From Ministeria vibrans ATCC 50519 (taxonomy: Eukaryota > Opisthokonta > Filasterea), in assembly GCA_943704425.1 (NCBI GenBank), contig CALSCP010000470.1, positions 19,922 to 49,948 of the forward strand: 30,027 nt of DNA, written 5' to 3'. Each line of letters begins with the position of its first letter. Within the stretch, counting starts at the first letter, position 1. Below are positions 18,853 through 29,974 of the stretch, one piece after another. Under the pieces are notes generated by a model. That model saw only the letters and a list, made by a program, of their open reading frames with translations, had not been told where the DNA came from and made no database searches. Made by a program: the position numbers and the translations under genes.

Positions 18853-20078
18853 CTCGATTGCTCAACCTCCCCGACGAGCTGCTGGTACACCTGTTGAACT
18901 TTGTGGACGTGGGCACGGCGCTGGCCCTTCGGTGGTCGACTGCGGGTTTTTTGCGTGTCTCCGAGAGCGACGGCTACCTCTCCTGCCAAAACGACTCCTC
19001 GACGACGACACTGACGGTGCGGCTGCGCATGATGGAACTGCTCTTGCGAGTGTCAAATTCGTGGCAGAAGCGCATCGAACATGGCGGGACGGTGGAGTTT
19101 TGCATCGCGGACGCACAGCGCCTCTTCTCAGGCACATTCTCCACCCCCTGTGCGACTCCCCACCTCGTACGGCTGCTCCTCGCTCAACCCGGCATTGATC
19201 CCAATGCTGACAATGGTCAGGCGTTGCTGTACGCCTCTCAGCATGCGTTTTGCGATGTGGTTGACGTACTGCTGACTCACTCGCAAACTCGTCTCACCGT
19301 CCTGCCCGCCCTCCAGTCCGCCTTTGATCACTTCAATTTGCCCATTGCAAAGGCCATCATCAACTATATGGATGTCCCGCTTGATAGTCACGCGTGCTTA
19401 AACGCCATTTTTAAAGCCTGCGACGCAAGGCAGCCCGCCTTTCTGAAATGGCTTCTCACCATCGAGACGGTTGAGCCGCTGCCGTGGCAAGAGTGCATTG
19501 CGCTTCAGCACGCCGTTAACAGCAACGATCCAAATACCCTCAAAGTTCTCTTGGCCGACAAACGCGTCAAGCTGCTCACCTCTACGTACAACCCCTTGTT
19601 TGACGCGGCTCGTCTCAACCTAACCAAATCACTCCGCTTCCTACTTGCACACATTCCCCCCCACACCCAAAACGACTCTGCCTTTCGTGTTGCTTGCAGA
19701 CTAGGTCACGCCGACGCCGCCCGGGTGCTTCTCTCCGATCCACGCGTCTACCCAGGGGCCTTTGGAAACGAACCAATCCGCGAGGCGGCAAGCTGCGGCT
19801 ACCTCACAGTCGTCCAAATGTTGCTCGCACACCCACACGTAAACCCGTCCGCCATTGAAAACCGTGCGATTCGACACGCGAGCGAAAACGGCCACGCCGA
19901 CGTAGTCCGGGCCCTCCTTGCCCACCCGCGCGTCAACCCCACCGCACGGCACAATGAAGCACTCACATCCGCACGCAAAAAGGGCCACACAAAAGTCATA
20001 GAGGCCCTTCTCAGTGACGCACGCGTCGCAGAACACGACCGCACACACCAACCACCCCCAACAGAGACCAAAGTGTAG
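18849..20078 (+). CDS. F-box-like and ankyrin-repeat protein
   Basis: An intronless 409-residue protein. The N terminus (LNLPDELLVHLLNFVDVGTALALRW, about 5-30) matches an F-box, which would bind Skp1 and put the protein in an SCF ubiquitin ligase. Residues about 105-395 form ankyrin-like repeats. The last three are clearest, with a 31-residue unit: LLSDPRVYPGAFGNEPIREA, LLAHPHVNPSAIENRAIRHA, LLAHPRVNPTARHNEALTSA, each with a GHADVV-type turn. This LLxxPRVxPxAxxNxAI style, shorter than the 33-residue standard, is common in large families of amoebae, chytrids and giant viruses. The C-terminal 15 residues are a Pro/Thr tail. The repeats would hold the substrate; which one is unknown. The next gene is convergent, with 47 bases between stops. 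Confidence 0.85.
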   Translation: MTRLLNLPDELLVHLLNFVDVGTALALRWSTAGFLRVSESDGYLSCQNDSSTTTLTVRLRMMELLLRVSNSWQKRIEHGGTVEFCIADAQRLFSGTFSTPCATPHLVRLLLAQPGIDPNADNGQALLYASQHAFCDVVDVLLTHSQTRLTVLPALQSAFDHFNLPIAKAIINYMDVPLDSHACLNAIFKACDARQPAFLKWLLTIETVEPLPWQECIALQHAVNSNDPNTLKVLLADKRVKLLTSTYNPLFDAARLNLTKSLRFLLAHIPPHTQNDSAFRVACRLGHADAARVLLSDPRVYPGAFGNEPIREAASCGYLTVVQMLLAHPHVNPSAIENRAIRHASENGHADVVRALLAHPRVNPTARHNEALTSARKKGHTKVIEALLSDARVAEHDRTHQPPPTETKV

Positions 20079-20079
20079 A

Positions 20080-20085
20080 AATAAA
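20080..20085 (+). terminator. Poly(A) signal AATAAA of the F-box/ankyrin gene
   Basis: The hexamer starts two bases after the TAG, with a second AATAAA at 20105-20110. The next gene's stop is at 20126, so this transcript's 3' UTR probably overlaps the opposing coding exon. Confidence 0.65.
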
Positions 20086-20125
20086 TAATCGTACCATTAT
20101 GTGTAATAAAATATAAAAAAGACAA

Positions 20126-23005
20126 CTAGCAGGGCACACCCCAATTTGGCCTGGAAAGCATCCATGCGTCTGCTCCATCGTCAAAAATCCCCGGCTCAGT
20201 CGCAATCTTCTCCACACACCAGCTCGACAAATCCGAATTAAACCTATACACACAAAGACACACAGCACAAAAACACACCAACGCTTGAGAGGATAGACTT
20301 AATTTCATGTGCTTACAATCGCGCATCTCTGAACATCTGCGACATTCCCTCCACATTGCTACAAAAAAAATTAATAGTGAATTATTATGAATAATTTTCA
20401 TCGATATTAATTAATAATAATTACCTAACATCCCATCCACTCAAATCTTGGGCATAGACTGAACTTCGAAACATGTGATCCATCGCAGTGACCTGAAACA
20501 AAATGAAACAAAAAAGAGTTACAACGTTGCGGAGTATTGCTTTTTAGGGTACCTTTGAAGTGTCCCAAGAGAGGAGCGGCTGATTGAACTGCGCGGCAAA
20601 GCGAAACATTCCAAACATGCTGATGACACGAGATGTGTTCCACATGTCGAGGGGCTGATTGAAGGCGAGAGCCTTGTCAAACATCAAGTCCATGATTGTC
20701 ACACGTGACATGTCAAAGTTAGAAAGGCTCGAATTAAAGCGGTCCGTCTCGGCAAACATACCGCCGCTGCTGGCCAGAGATGGTGTGTGCCACTGTGAGA
20801 GGTCCGGATTGAAAAGGGCATTGTCGCGGAACATGCTACCGGCATTTTCAAGTTTGAGCGGTCGCCAGTTTTCAAGTCCGCTCCCATCCCACAGTGTCAT
20901 GCCGGTAAAGGCATCATTTCCAGACACGAGCGAAGAGACATCCCAGTTCAATGGATGCGTAAAAGAGGAACAACCGCCCATCATGAAGGCAACTGTGATC
21001 ACCTTGGACACCGACCAGTTTGAAATGTTCCCATTGAACTTTTGGCAGGCACGAAAGGTCTGCGAGAGAGACACCACGTTCGACGTGTTCCACTGATTAA
21101 GATCTTGATTGAACTCGTACGCGCCCCAAAACGCCTTCTCCATTTCCGTGACGGCGCTCACGTCCCAGTGATTCAACGGCTGGTTAAAACTCTCAGCAAA
21201 GTTGAAGGTGTACGCAAGCGAAGTGATACGACCCAACTGCCAAGGCAGAGGCGAATTAAACTTGGTAGCGCGTTCGAACATCCGTATAACCTCCGTCACG
21301 CGCGACGGTTGCCATGCACTAATGTTTCCATTGAAAGCACTCGCCTTGCAAAACATACCCCCCATCAGTTCCACTTGCGATACATTCCAGCGTGAGATGT
21401 CCCCCTCAAACAAAGGTGTGTCCGAAAAGACCTAAAAGAAAATTAATACCGAAAAAATAAAAATATTTTTCCTTTCTTCTTTTTTCGCCACAATTTTGTT
21501 TTACATCTCGCATGTTAGTGACACTAGATGTATCCCAATTGGACAGGTCGGGCATATGCAGACTGTGGCACGTCGAAAACATAGAGGAAATGTTCTCGAC
21601 TTGACTGATGTTCCAACTGGTGAAAGACTCGTTGGTCAGTGCATGGCAATTCTTGAAGAAGAGTGTCAGTGACTTGGGGAGCACAGAGGGCGCATCAGTT
21701 GCGCTAATGCGCATATTGCCGCATCCCATAAAGTGTCCGCCGTCTTCGCCAAACTGGACGGGTCCCCACGATCCAATCTAAGTAACACAGTTTCATTGAG
21801 CTTCATTGTGCGGAAATAAAAGAACAAGAAAATATATAGTTTGCTGCCGTTCATTGCAGACCCAACGAGTGCGGGGTGAAAAGAGTATAGGGCAAGAGAA
21901 AGAAGAAAGTATCATGTATATGGACCAATAAAAGAGAGCTTAAAGAAACAAAATAAAATGAAAAGAAAAATGCATGAAGTAGTTTCATACTTCATAGTTT
22001 AGGCTATATGAGTGAACAAGGAATGGGACAAAAAAGAAGAGAATGCGAATGCAACAAGGGGTGATTCAGAATAATAAAGTTCTTTAAAACGAAGAAAAAA
22101 CACATTCGCAAGCACAAATAACAAGTATGGCGTCAACTAATATAACGACACATATCTCAGAATAACAAAAAAAAACATCACAAGCAACACATCACATCAC
22201 ATCACATCACATCACATCACATCACATCACATCACATCACATCACATCACATCACATCACGTCATATTACATCACATCACGTCATATCACATCACACCAA
22301 GTCATATCACATCACATCACATCACATCACATCACATCACACCACATCACAAAAAGAACAAAATAAACACAGGCAACTGCTTCTTACGTCTAAGAGCTTC
22401 TCTCGGTCCCCCGAGTTGAAGAATCGGAACCCCTTGATGGTACCCGTAATATATACCGTGTAGGATCCACTCGCGGGGTACGTGTGCACCGTCTCAGGCT
22501 GGTTGTACGAGGTGATGGTACTTTTCTGTCCGTCGCCCCAGCTCACCTCGAAATCGTACTCGCCCTCGAAAACCAGCGGCAGCGCAATCTGCTGCGCACC
22601 ACTCGTGCCGGCCAGGCTTGTGTCCCATGTCGTGACAAAGGCCGCCAGAGTGCAACGCTCGCCGTAGAAGGCGTCAGGACACGTGCAGGTAAAGGCACTG
22701 AAACTCAAGCGATTGCACACTCCGCCATTTGCGCACGGTGACGAGCGGCAAGGCGAGCACGAAGGACAGGCGTTCAACTCTGCCTCTAACGCATCGATGG
22801 CCGATCGCATCTGGGCGAGGCGTGCCGCGTACGACGAACTGCGAACCGCAACCGCAGCCGCCCCAAGACGGAGGCCTTCGGCTTGAAACCGCACCGACCC
22901 ATTCGCTGCCGGCGTCACCACCAGGTCACTGCCGTGGTTCGACACAGTCATACTTTGGGCCGTAGCCCAGGCCACCAAAGAAAGCAGCACGAGAAGAAGG
23001 CGCAT
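20126..23005 (-). CDS. Secreted EGF and BspA-like (DUF285) repeat surface protein
   Basis: Six exons: 23005-22388, 21777-21505, 21431-20553, 20492-20425, 20358-20317, 20243-20126 (TAG); phases agree, giving 665 residues. A signal peptide (MRLLLVLLSLVAWATAQS) is followed by a short amphipathic helix (about 56-79), an EGF module (80-118, CANGGVCNRLS then CTCPDAFYGERC) and a PKD-like lead-in typical of DUF285 proteins (FVTTWDTSLAGTSGAQQI, VSWGDGQKS, HTYPASGSYTVYITGT). Then about 13 DUF285 repeats of the form FNQPLNHWDVSAVTEMEKAF run from about 207 to 620. The end, SSWCVEKIATEPGIFDDGA and W..PNWGVPC, is the usual close of these proteins. No TM helix or anchor follows, so the protein is probably secreted. 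DUF285 repeats are leucine-rich-repeat relatives best known from bacteria and protists with surface or adhesion roles. The exact role is unknown. Confidence 0.92.
22188..22350 (+). repeat. (ATCAC)n pentanucleotide satellite, about 32 units
   Basis: From 22191 to 22350 the sequence divides exactly into 5-mers. The first 14 are pure ATCAC; later ones mix ATCAC with GTCAT, ATTAC, ACCAA and ACCAC. The array lies in the 610-bp first intron of the DUF285 gene (21778-22387). The rest of that intron is A-rich and holds nothing else I recognise. Confidence 0.95.
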
Positions 23006-23397
23006 GCGGAAGTGAATCAAACTGTTGTAAGTTGTTATGGCATTTCGCAGACTGATCAAGGAATTTAGCTAGTTTAGCGTAAATTACACAGCCAGCTCAC
23101 TGTCTGCCCACACGGGCACGCTTAGCCTCTCGCGACTTAGTAGTGAGTTAGTACTTATCAGATACCACAAAGAGAATATCTCGAAAGTCAATTTCTTTCT
23201 GATTACAAAAAACATCATTTTATTCACGCTCTGATCGCGTTTCAAAAATTGTCCCGTTGTCTCCGCTTTTGGCTCGACACTCTGCCAGCCTGTACAGCAT
23301 CCCCAACAGGCGTGCTTCTTATCGGTCCCGACAGCCGCCGTGCCCCTGCTGATCCGCAACACCGCCTCGTAAATACCCTCGATACATTTTTCACATC
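23006..23397. promoter_or_regulatory. 392-bp divergent promoter of the DUF285 gene and DNA2
   Basis: The two starts (23005 on -, 23398 on +) face away from each other. The segment between is mixed in composition; neither a TATA box nor a repeat stands out, and the open frames inside are short with no family features. Confidence 0.5.
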
Positions 23398-26300
23398 ATG
23401 CTGCGCAGTCGCCGCGGCAAGCCACTGGCCTCCGCTGCTCCTCGTTCACGCTCCTCCGACAATGCCACCAATGCACTTGTAGGACGACACGAACCACCAA
23501 AGGTACGAGAGACGCGCAAAACGAAAACGAGACGAACATGTCATTTTCGCCCACAGAGCCTCTTTGCTTCTCTCTCTCTCTCCCTATCATATCACTCATT
23601 CTCTACTCGTCTTTTGCATCACGTATTTTTGTGTTTTTTCTCGTTGTCTTACAAAAAAAATCGTTTTCAAAAAAAATCATAGGAGAAGAAAGCGGACATT
23701 TCATTGTACTTCACAAAACCAGCCGAAGAGCCTAAGAGCAAGGCGGCCGCGCCGGCACCAGCTCAATCGCCACTTTGGAGCAACGCACCCGCGCCCCCAC
23801 GGTCTACCTCTACCGCACCTGCAAAGGGAACCAGTCCGTCGCGAAGTCGACCGCCAAATTCGAAATTCTGTTTACCGCCACCTCCCACTGTGACAACTAC
23901 AGCCTCCATTGTCATTGTCGATGACGAAGATGAATCCGCTGCTGACGACAAATCTCGACAGAAACGTCCACCACCACCGCCCCTCGCAGCAGCAGCAACA
24001 GCAACAACGACAGCAACTGTACGTCGCTCACCTCGACGCAAACCAACGGTTCGCTCGCTTACATCAACTTCGACTTCAACCTCCACCTCAACATCAATGC
24101 CTTCAACACGATCCGAACTACCCACCTGGCCAGAACCGGTGCGCGAAGTGGCGCGCGTACGTCGCGAGCGCCCCATCGAAGACGAAGACTCCATGGAAGA
24201 CATCGTCTGGGCTCCATCCCCTCCCGCCCTTATGCGTGTCAAATCCGCTGGTGACCCTGCCCTCGAACTGTCTACTTTCCTCAAACGCGTCTCTAGCTCA
24301 CAAAAGCATCAAGACTCTGATGATGCACCCACAACCACCACTACGGCCACTACCACTGCCACTGCCACGACAACGAAAGCCACCACAACGCCCTCAACCA
24401 CTTCTGCTTCGACAACCCATTCCGCCTCTCGAAAAGCCCAAATCACACCCACTCCCACGCCGACTCTTGTACAACATTGGCTCAGTCACGGCGACGTCGG
24501 CAACAGCAGCCAACGCCCCTCTTCGCCTGCCACCATGGCCGAACCCGTTGCCACCTCTGATCAAACACCTGACTCCACTGCCCATCGCCCTCGACAAAAC
24601 CCTTTTATGCGCGCCACCTCAAAACCTCCAGCGTCCTCCACTGGTGCCACATCCTCAGTTGATCGCACTCCCTCCGCGTCGCTGCCCACGCCCTTGTCGA
24701 AACGTGTCGCAAAGACACCCAAACCCCCCAGTACGAGTCCGCGCAAACGACGCGCCTCCACCACTAAAAAGACACGAAACCCATCGACAACTCCCCTCAA
24801 GAACATCATGCAGGCCCTCCAAGCCTCAAAGGTGGCCAAAGAGGCCGCGCTTGTCTCACCCTCGGCCGATTTTGTCCTCAACTGTCCCAAAATGCCCCCA
24901 CTTGACCCGACCAGCACACGCCCGTCTCTCTCACGCCGTCTCTCGTCCTCGTCCGATCCGTCCTCGAGCGGCAATATGCCTTTTCCATCCTCTCTGGAAG
25001 CGGCCCCTGCCGGTCCTCCTCATCTTTCTTCCCCTCCTCTTTCTCCTGTTACGTCACAGCAAGACGACACGAACTGTCAAGAGTGGTCGCCCCACTTGGC
25101 AGCCGCTATGTTTGCCGACATTGCCTTCTCTGACGACGACAATGACAACAACAACAATAATAACGAGTCAATAAACCCTCCCGGGAACGTGTCGAGTCGC
25201 CACGCTAGTGCACTTGACTCAGTCACTCGCAGCGCCGTGGACATGGACTTGGCGGCGAAAGTCGAAGAAGTCGACGATGAAAACGAAGACGACGAAGACG
25301 ACGAAGACTCTCAGGCACTCGATGCACTACTTGGTCAGGTAGACATGTCCAAAGTTGAGGCAAACTATGAGGCGGCTTCCCAAGAGCGCATCCGGTTGCG
25401 TCGTCGAGAAGCACACGGTAACGATGGAGGGGCGAACAATGCCAAGAAACGTCGCACCGATGTCGATGTTGACGAGGATGCCGACAATTTTCCCGCGCCC
25501 ACACCAAAGACAATGGTGCCACCGTTGGAACGCTATCAGCGTCTCATTGTGCTGGGAGTGGACCGGCGACAGACACTCACTGACACGGCTCGACTGCACT
25601 GTGTCGACGAGCGTCGTTCTCAGTGGGGCACCATTGAGCTGTTCGACGAGTGGATCAACATCACCGAACTCGTGTCGGTTGGCGATGTCATTCATCTGGT
25701 GGGCACCTCGTTGCATCAGCCGGCGCGTGCCGGCTCGGCACCGTCGAGTGTGCATTTGCAGGAACCCTCGGATGGCTGGCTTCTCGTGCACCCCGACACG
25801 CTCATTTCACCCACGCGTGTGGCCGAGCTGTCGTCGTGTCCACGCCGTGCTGTGCTCAATGAACGCTATCGTGGACCGCAAGACTCGTCGGGCCGACCAC
25901 TGCTCTACGGCTCGGTGCTTCACGAGCTTTTTGAGGAGGCGCTCACAACAGGCCAGTTTGACACGGAATCGCTCGAGAAAATGCTTCATGGCGCGCTGCG
26001 ACGCCACGTTGAGCAGCTGTACTGTCTGAAACTCGGTGAGGACACGGCACTGCAGGAGCTTCGTACCTCGTTTGACAACATTCAGGCGTGGGCACGCCGT
26101 TTTTTGGGCAGTGTGCCACGTGAGATGGTTGAGTTTGATGGGGGACGACGCGCGCGCGTGTGCATTACCGAGCTGGTGGGTGCCGAGGACAACTATTGGT
26201 CGCCAATGTTTGGACTCAAGGGAAAGGTGGATGCCACGGTGCGTGTTCGTATTGAGGAGCTCGACCGACGTGGCGAAAAGACCGTTGCGACAAGTGAGGC

Positions 26301-28857
26301 CATTTTGCCGTTAGAACTCAAGACGGGCGGTGTGAGTGGCGTGTCGCATCGTGCCCAGGTGGTAATGTACACTCTTATGATGACCGACCGCCAGGACACG
26401 AGCATTCGCGACGGTCTTATTTTCTACACCAAAACGGGCAAGGTCGAGGGCATTCCAGCGGTGCCTGGCGAAGTGCGCTCGCTCATCATGGCACGTAACC
26501 GTCTCGCAACCTACATGGCCCGCAACACCATTCCACCCATGTTGCGCCAAACTCACATGTGTCAGCGATGCTTTCAGGTGGACACATGCATGGCGTACCA
26601 TCGGGCCGTTGAGGGTGGCACCACCGATACAAGTGGTGTTTCTGTCGAGCTGTTTGCCGACAAGACAGCGCATCTGAGTGACGCACACGCACGCTACTTC
26701 TCCGAGTGGGACACTATGATTACGCTCGAGGCCGAGGACGGCACGTGCGTGCGACAGGAAATCTGGGCCATGGACAGCGTGGTGCGTGAGCAATCGGGCC
26801 GTTGCTTTGCTCACATGATGCAAAAGGGCGCACCGGAGCGCACTGCCGCCTCTTATTTGTACACATTTGTGCGCCACCCCGATGCACCCGAGTCGCTTAC
26901 GTCGCACTTTGTTGCTGCTGACTATGAGATTCACGCAGGCGATCCTGTGGTACTTTCGACCGAAACGGGCCACTGCGGTGTTCTCATGGGCTTCCTGCGT
27001 GAGGTTGCGCCTCGCAAGGTCACCATTCTGGTGAACAAGGAACTGAGTGCGACACTTAGTGGTGCTCTCGAGGATCAACGTCACGACAACGTTGACGAGC
27101 TGGTGGGGGAGAACGCTTTTCCGACAACAGCATTTCGCATTGATCGTGACGACATCAAGGCGGGATTGTCGCTGGTGCGTCACAATCTGACGCGACTGTT
27201 TGTGCCCGAGAGTGCCAATGGCGACGCAAAACGTCTGCGTCTCGTGGTCGACTTGGAGGCGCCTCAGTTCTACTCGTCGCTGCCGTGTGCACCGCGCGTC
27301 TTGACAAGCGGTCTTAGTTGCAGTGGCAGTGCTGGTGCTGGTGCTGGTGCTGGTGCTGGTGATGAAGAGGCAAGGGAGCGACGGATACGCGAGGAAACCT
27401 CTCAGCTTGACCAGAGTGTCGCCGATCTGTTGGAGGGCGTGAACGAAGACCAGCGCCACGCAATTGAGATGGCACTTGCGGCACGCGACTACGCCCTGGT
27501 GCTAGGTATGCCGGGTACGGGCAAGACGACCACCGTTGCGCTGCTGGTACAGGCACTGGTGATGCGCGGCTACCGGGTGCTGCTCACGTCGTACACGCAC
27601 ACGGGGGTGGACAGCATCTTGCTCAAGCTCAAGTCCAAGAATGTCGACTTTTTGCGTCTGGGATCCGCGCAGCGTGTGCATCCCGATTTGCGCGAGTTTA
27701 CACGCTCCGCGGCCACGGCAGGCATTTCGACGGTGAAGGACCTTGAGGCGTTTTACGCCACGAAGAAGGTGGTCGCCACGACATGTCTGGGCATTTCTGA
27801 CGCCATGTTTTCACGGGAGAAGTTTGATTATTGCATTGTGGACGAGGCGAGTCAGGTGACCCAACCGGTGTGCCTGGGACCGTTGCGCTATGCCAACACT
27901 TTTGTGCTGGTGGGTGATCATTACCAACTGCCACCACTGGTGCGGAGTGTGGACGCACGCGAGCGCGGCATGGACGTGTCGCTATTCCGTCGGCTGTGCG
28001 AGGCGCACCCACGAGCCATTGCCACCCTGCGCTACCAGTACCGCATGAACGAGGACATTGTGCGCGTTGCCAATGAACTGGTCTATGCACAGGCACTGCG
28101 CTGTGGCGATCAGGCGACTGCCTCAGCACGACTGTTGCTGCCACGCGGTGACAATGCGCTGCGAGCGCTCTCGCGTCGTGCTCACGCGCCCTGGCTCCAC
28201 AACGTGTTGCAACCCGATCCCTCGGTGGTGTTTCTCAACACGGATAGTTGCCCAGCGCGCGAGACGCGTCAGGCGGACGCTGTGCGCAACGTAGGCGAGG
28301 CACAGCTTGTGCATTTGCTTGTGCGCACACTCGTGGGCTGTGACATGGATGCGCGTGACATTGGTGTTGTATCGCCATACCGTGCACAACTGGCGTGTAT
28401 TAGCGAACTGTTGCGTGTCGACTTGGCACTGCGCGACGTCGAGGTGCAGACCATTGACAAGTATCAAGGACGCGACAAGACGTGTATCATTGTGTCGCTC
28501 GTGCGCTCTAACGACGCCAACAACGTGGGCGATCTCTTGCGCGACTGGCGACGCGTAAATGTCGCTTTTACGCGCGCCAAAGTCAAGTTGATTGTCATTG
28601 GAAGTGCATCGACCCTGGCGCACGAGCCACTGTTTCGCGTGCTTCTCGAGCTCTCGCGCGACAACCAGTGGCTCGTGCGGCTGCCGGCAGGGGCCCACAC
28701 CGCGACATTGACGCCCCTCGACGCCGCACCGCCTGCCAGTCAGGGCAGTCCCTGTGGAACGCCCGTGCGCGCTTCGCGTCGCGTCGTTCATGGTGCGTCC
28801 AGTGCCGCTGCACTGCGCTCAAAGCCCGTGAGTGCCAACATTGTAAAAGGATTGTAA
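23398..28857 (+). CDS. DNA2: DNA2 nuclease-helicase
   Basis: DNA2 cuts 5' flaps during Okazaki fragment maturation and resects double-strand breaks in the nucleus. Two exons, 23398-23502 and 23683-28857 (TAA), encode 1759 residues; human DNA2 has about 1060 and budding yeast 1522. The excess is a disordered N terminus (about 1-620) rich in Pro, Ser and Thr. It starts with a PCNA-box-like KADISLYF (38-45), created at the splice junction side of exon 2. The RecB-type nuclease (about 640-1010) has Asp885 in LKGKVDAT, Glu913 and Lys915 in LELKTG, and iron-sulphur cysteines 754, 995, 998 and 1004 (SSCPRR, then CQRCFQVDTC). The SF1 helicase follows: NEDQRHAIEMAL, Walker A GMPGTGKTTT (Lys1316), DEASQ (1422-1426), GDHYQLPPL, LRYQYRMNEDI, VQTIDKYQGRD and VNVAFTRAK. 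A five-unit GCTGGT repeat (27331-27360) codes an Ala-Gly linker before the helicase. All catalytic motifs are intact. Confidence 0.97.
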
Positions 28858-28863
28858 AATAAA
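28858..28863 (+). terminator. Poly(A) signal AATAAA of DNA2
   Basis: The hexamer immediately follows the TAA (28855-28857), so the 3' UTR is very short. Confidence 0.7.
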
Positions 28864-29260
28864 TATTGTATTGAACATGTTTTTTGTATCAAACGACTGG
28901 GCATGTTTTTGTTTTTTTGTTCTGCTTCTCATGTACGGTACTTGCCAAGCGATTCAAAAGGGCAAGTATGTAAGATTTTGGAAGTCAAAAAAGAGACAAG
29001 GGCACGCAAACACACAAGCCATTTTAATATTATAACTATTCTGTGGATGCCTGGCGACTTTTCTTTGATGATAGGAGAATGTTTAAATCGGTTTCTTTGA
29101 GCGTAGAAGACGAGGACCATGTCACTTAAAATGTGAGTCGTTGACATGTGACCAGACAGCTCGTTAGTAGCAGTGGTCAAAGCATGTTCAGAATATTCAA
29201 GAGCACGAGTGGTGTCACTTTGTATTGAATGGTTTTTCAGAGATGACTGGGGAAAAGAGT
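28864..29260. other. 3' intergenic region between DNA2 and the sorting nexin
   Basis: This holds the 3' UTR of the sorting nexin (- strand). A hairpin is possible at 28939-28968: TACTTGCC pairs with GGCAAGTA across a 14-base loop. A weak - strand poly(A) variant ATTAAA lies at 29023-29028. A - strand frame is open here but lacks family features. Confidence 0.45.
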
Positions 29261-29873
29261 CTACTCGAGAGCCGGGAGCATTTTCTTGAGCAGCTCGAGG
29301 CTCTACATAAAAAGAGAAGAACAGAAAGTGTGAGTGAAAGAAAAGGAAAGAATGTGAGTTGTGTGTTACCGCTTCGTGGTAGTCGATATGGGTATCGACG
29401 TAGTCACTGATGAGGAACTTGAGGTCCGTCACCTTGTTCTTGTGCCACAAATCAAACTCTGCCAGAACTTCTTCGTTCTTCTTCTTCAGTTCCGTCTCCG
29501 TCTCCTGCACTTTCTCTTCGCCCTGTCAAAGGTTAAAAGAAGAGGAGAGTGTGTAAGTAAGAATAACCATGTGTATGTGATCGAATGGACGACGTGACAA
29601 ATAATTGTGAGTGGGAGAGCAAGCGAGTGCATCCGAGAATGGGCATCTCGTGTGCTTCCCCTTCTGTCCGAGCTTGCATACCTCGGATATTTGCTTGGCG
29701 AGGACGTCGAGTTTCTCCTGCTTGATGACCTCCGGGGCCTTCTTGCTGAACATGGACGAGAAGCCCTTCCCTTCGCCCGCCTGCACCTTCTGTCGTTCGC
29801 TCTCCTTCTTCGACAGATAGTCCTGCGCCGACTCAAACTTCTGCTCCACCATGTCTCGCTTCTTCAGCAGTTC
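29261..29873 (-). CDS. Sorting nexin, C-terminal BAR-domain part (5' end beyond the window)
   Basis: Three terminal exons are seen: 29873-29682, 29522-29370 and 29302-29261 (TAG), 128 residues in phase. The peptide is a charged coiled coil: LLKKRDMVEQKFESAQDYLS, then KKNEEVLAEFDLWHKNKVTD, LKFLISDYVDTHIDYHEASL, ending LLKKMLPALE. The pattern of a tryptophan helix, then DLK, then a helix ending HI-YHE and a short last helix is that of the BAR domain of SNX4/SNX7/SNX30-type nexins. Those bind curved endosome membranes in recycling and autophagy. A short insert, GEGKGFSSMFSKKAPE, loops out of the first helix. The PX domain would lie upstream, outside the window. Another BAR or coiled-coil protein is possible. 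Confidence 0.72.
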
Positions 29874-29974
29874 CTACGGACGAGGGGACGGGAATGAGTG
29901 GAACAAAGTGAAAGGAACAACAGAAGTGTAAATTGAGCGAGAATGAAAATGGAACAAGACACAGACGCACACGC

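Noticed and set aside
22188-22350. Possible CRISPR-like array
   Set aside because: It is a pentanucleotide satellite with no spacers, inside an intron of a nuclear gene.
26311-27459. 382-residue open frame on the - strand opposite the DNA2 nuclease and helicase linker
   Set aside because: It is a shadow of GC-rich third-position codon use in DNA2; it has no domain features, and the + strand protein is fully conserved there.
28929-29260. - strand frame downstream of the sorting nexin stop as an extra exon
   Set aside because: Splicing at 29302 gives HEASLELLKKMLPALE and a stop, a normal BAR-domain end. The alternative frame reads straight through intron sequence and shows no family features.
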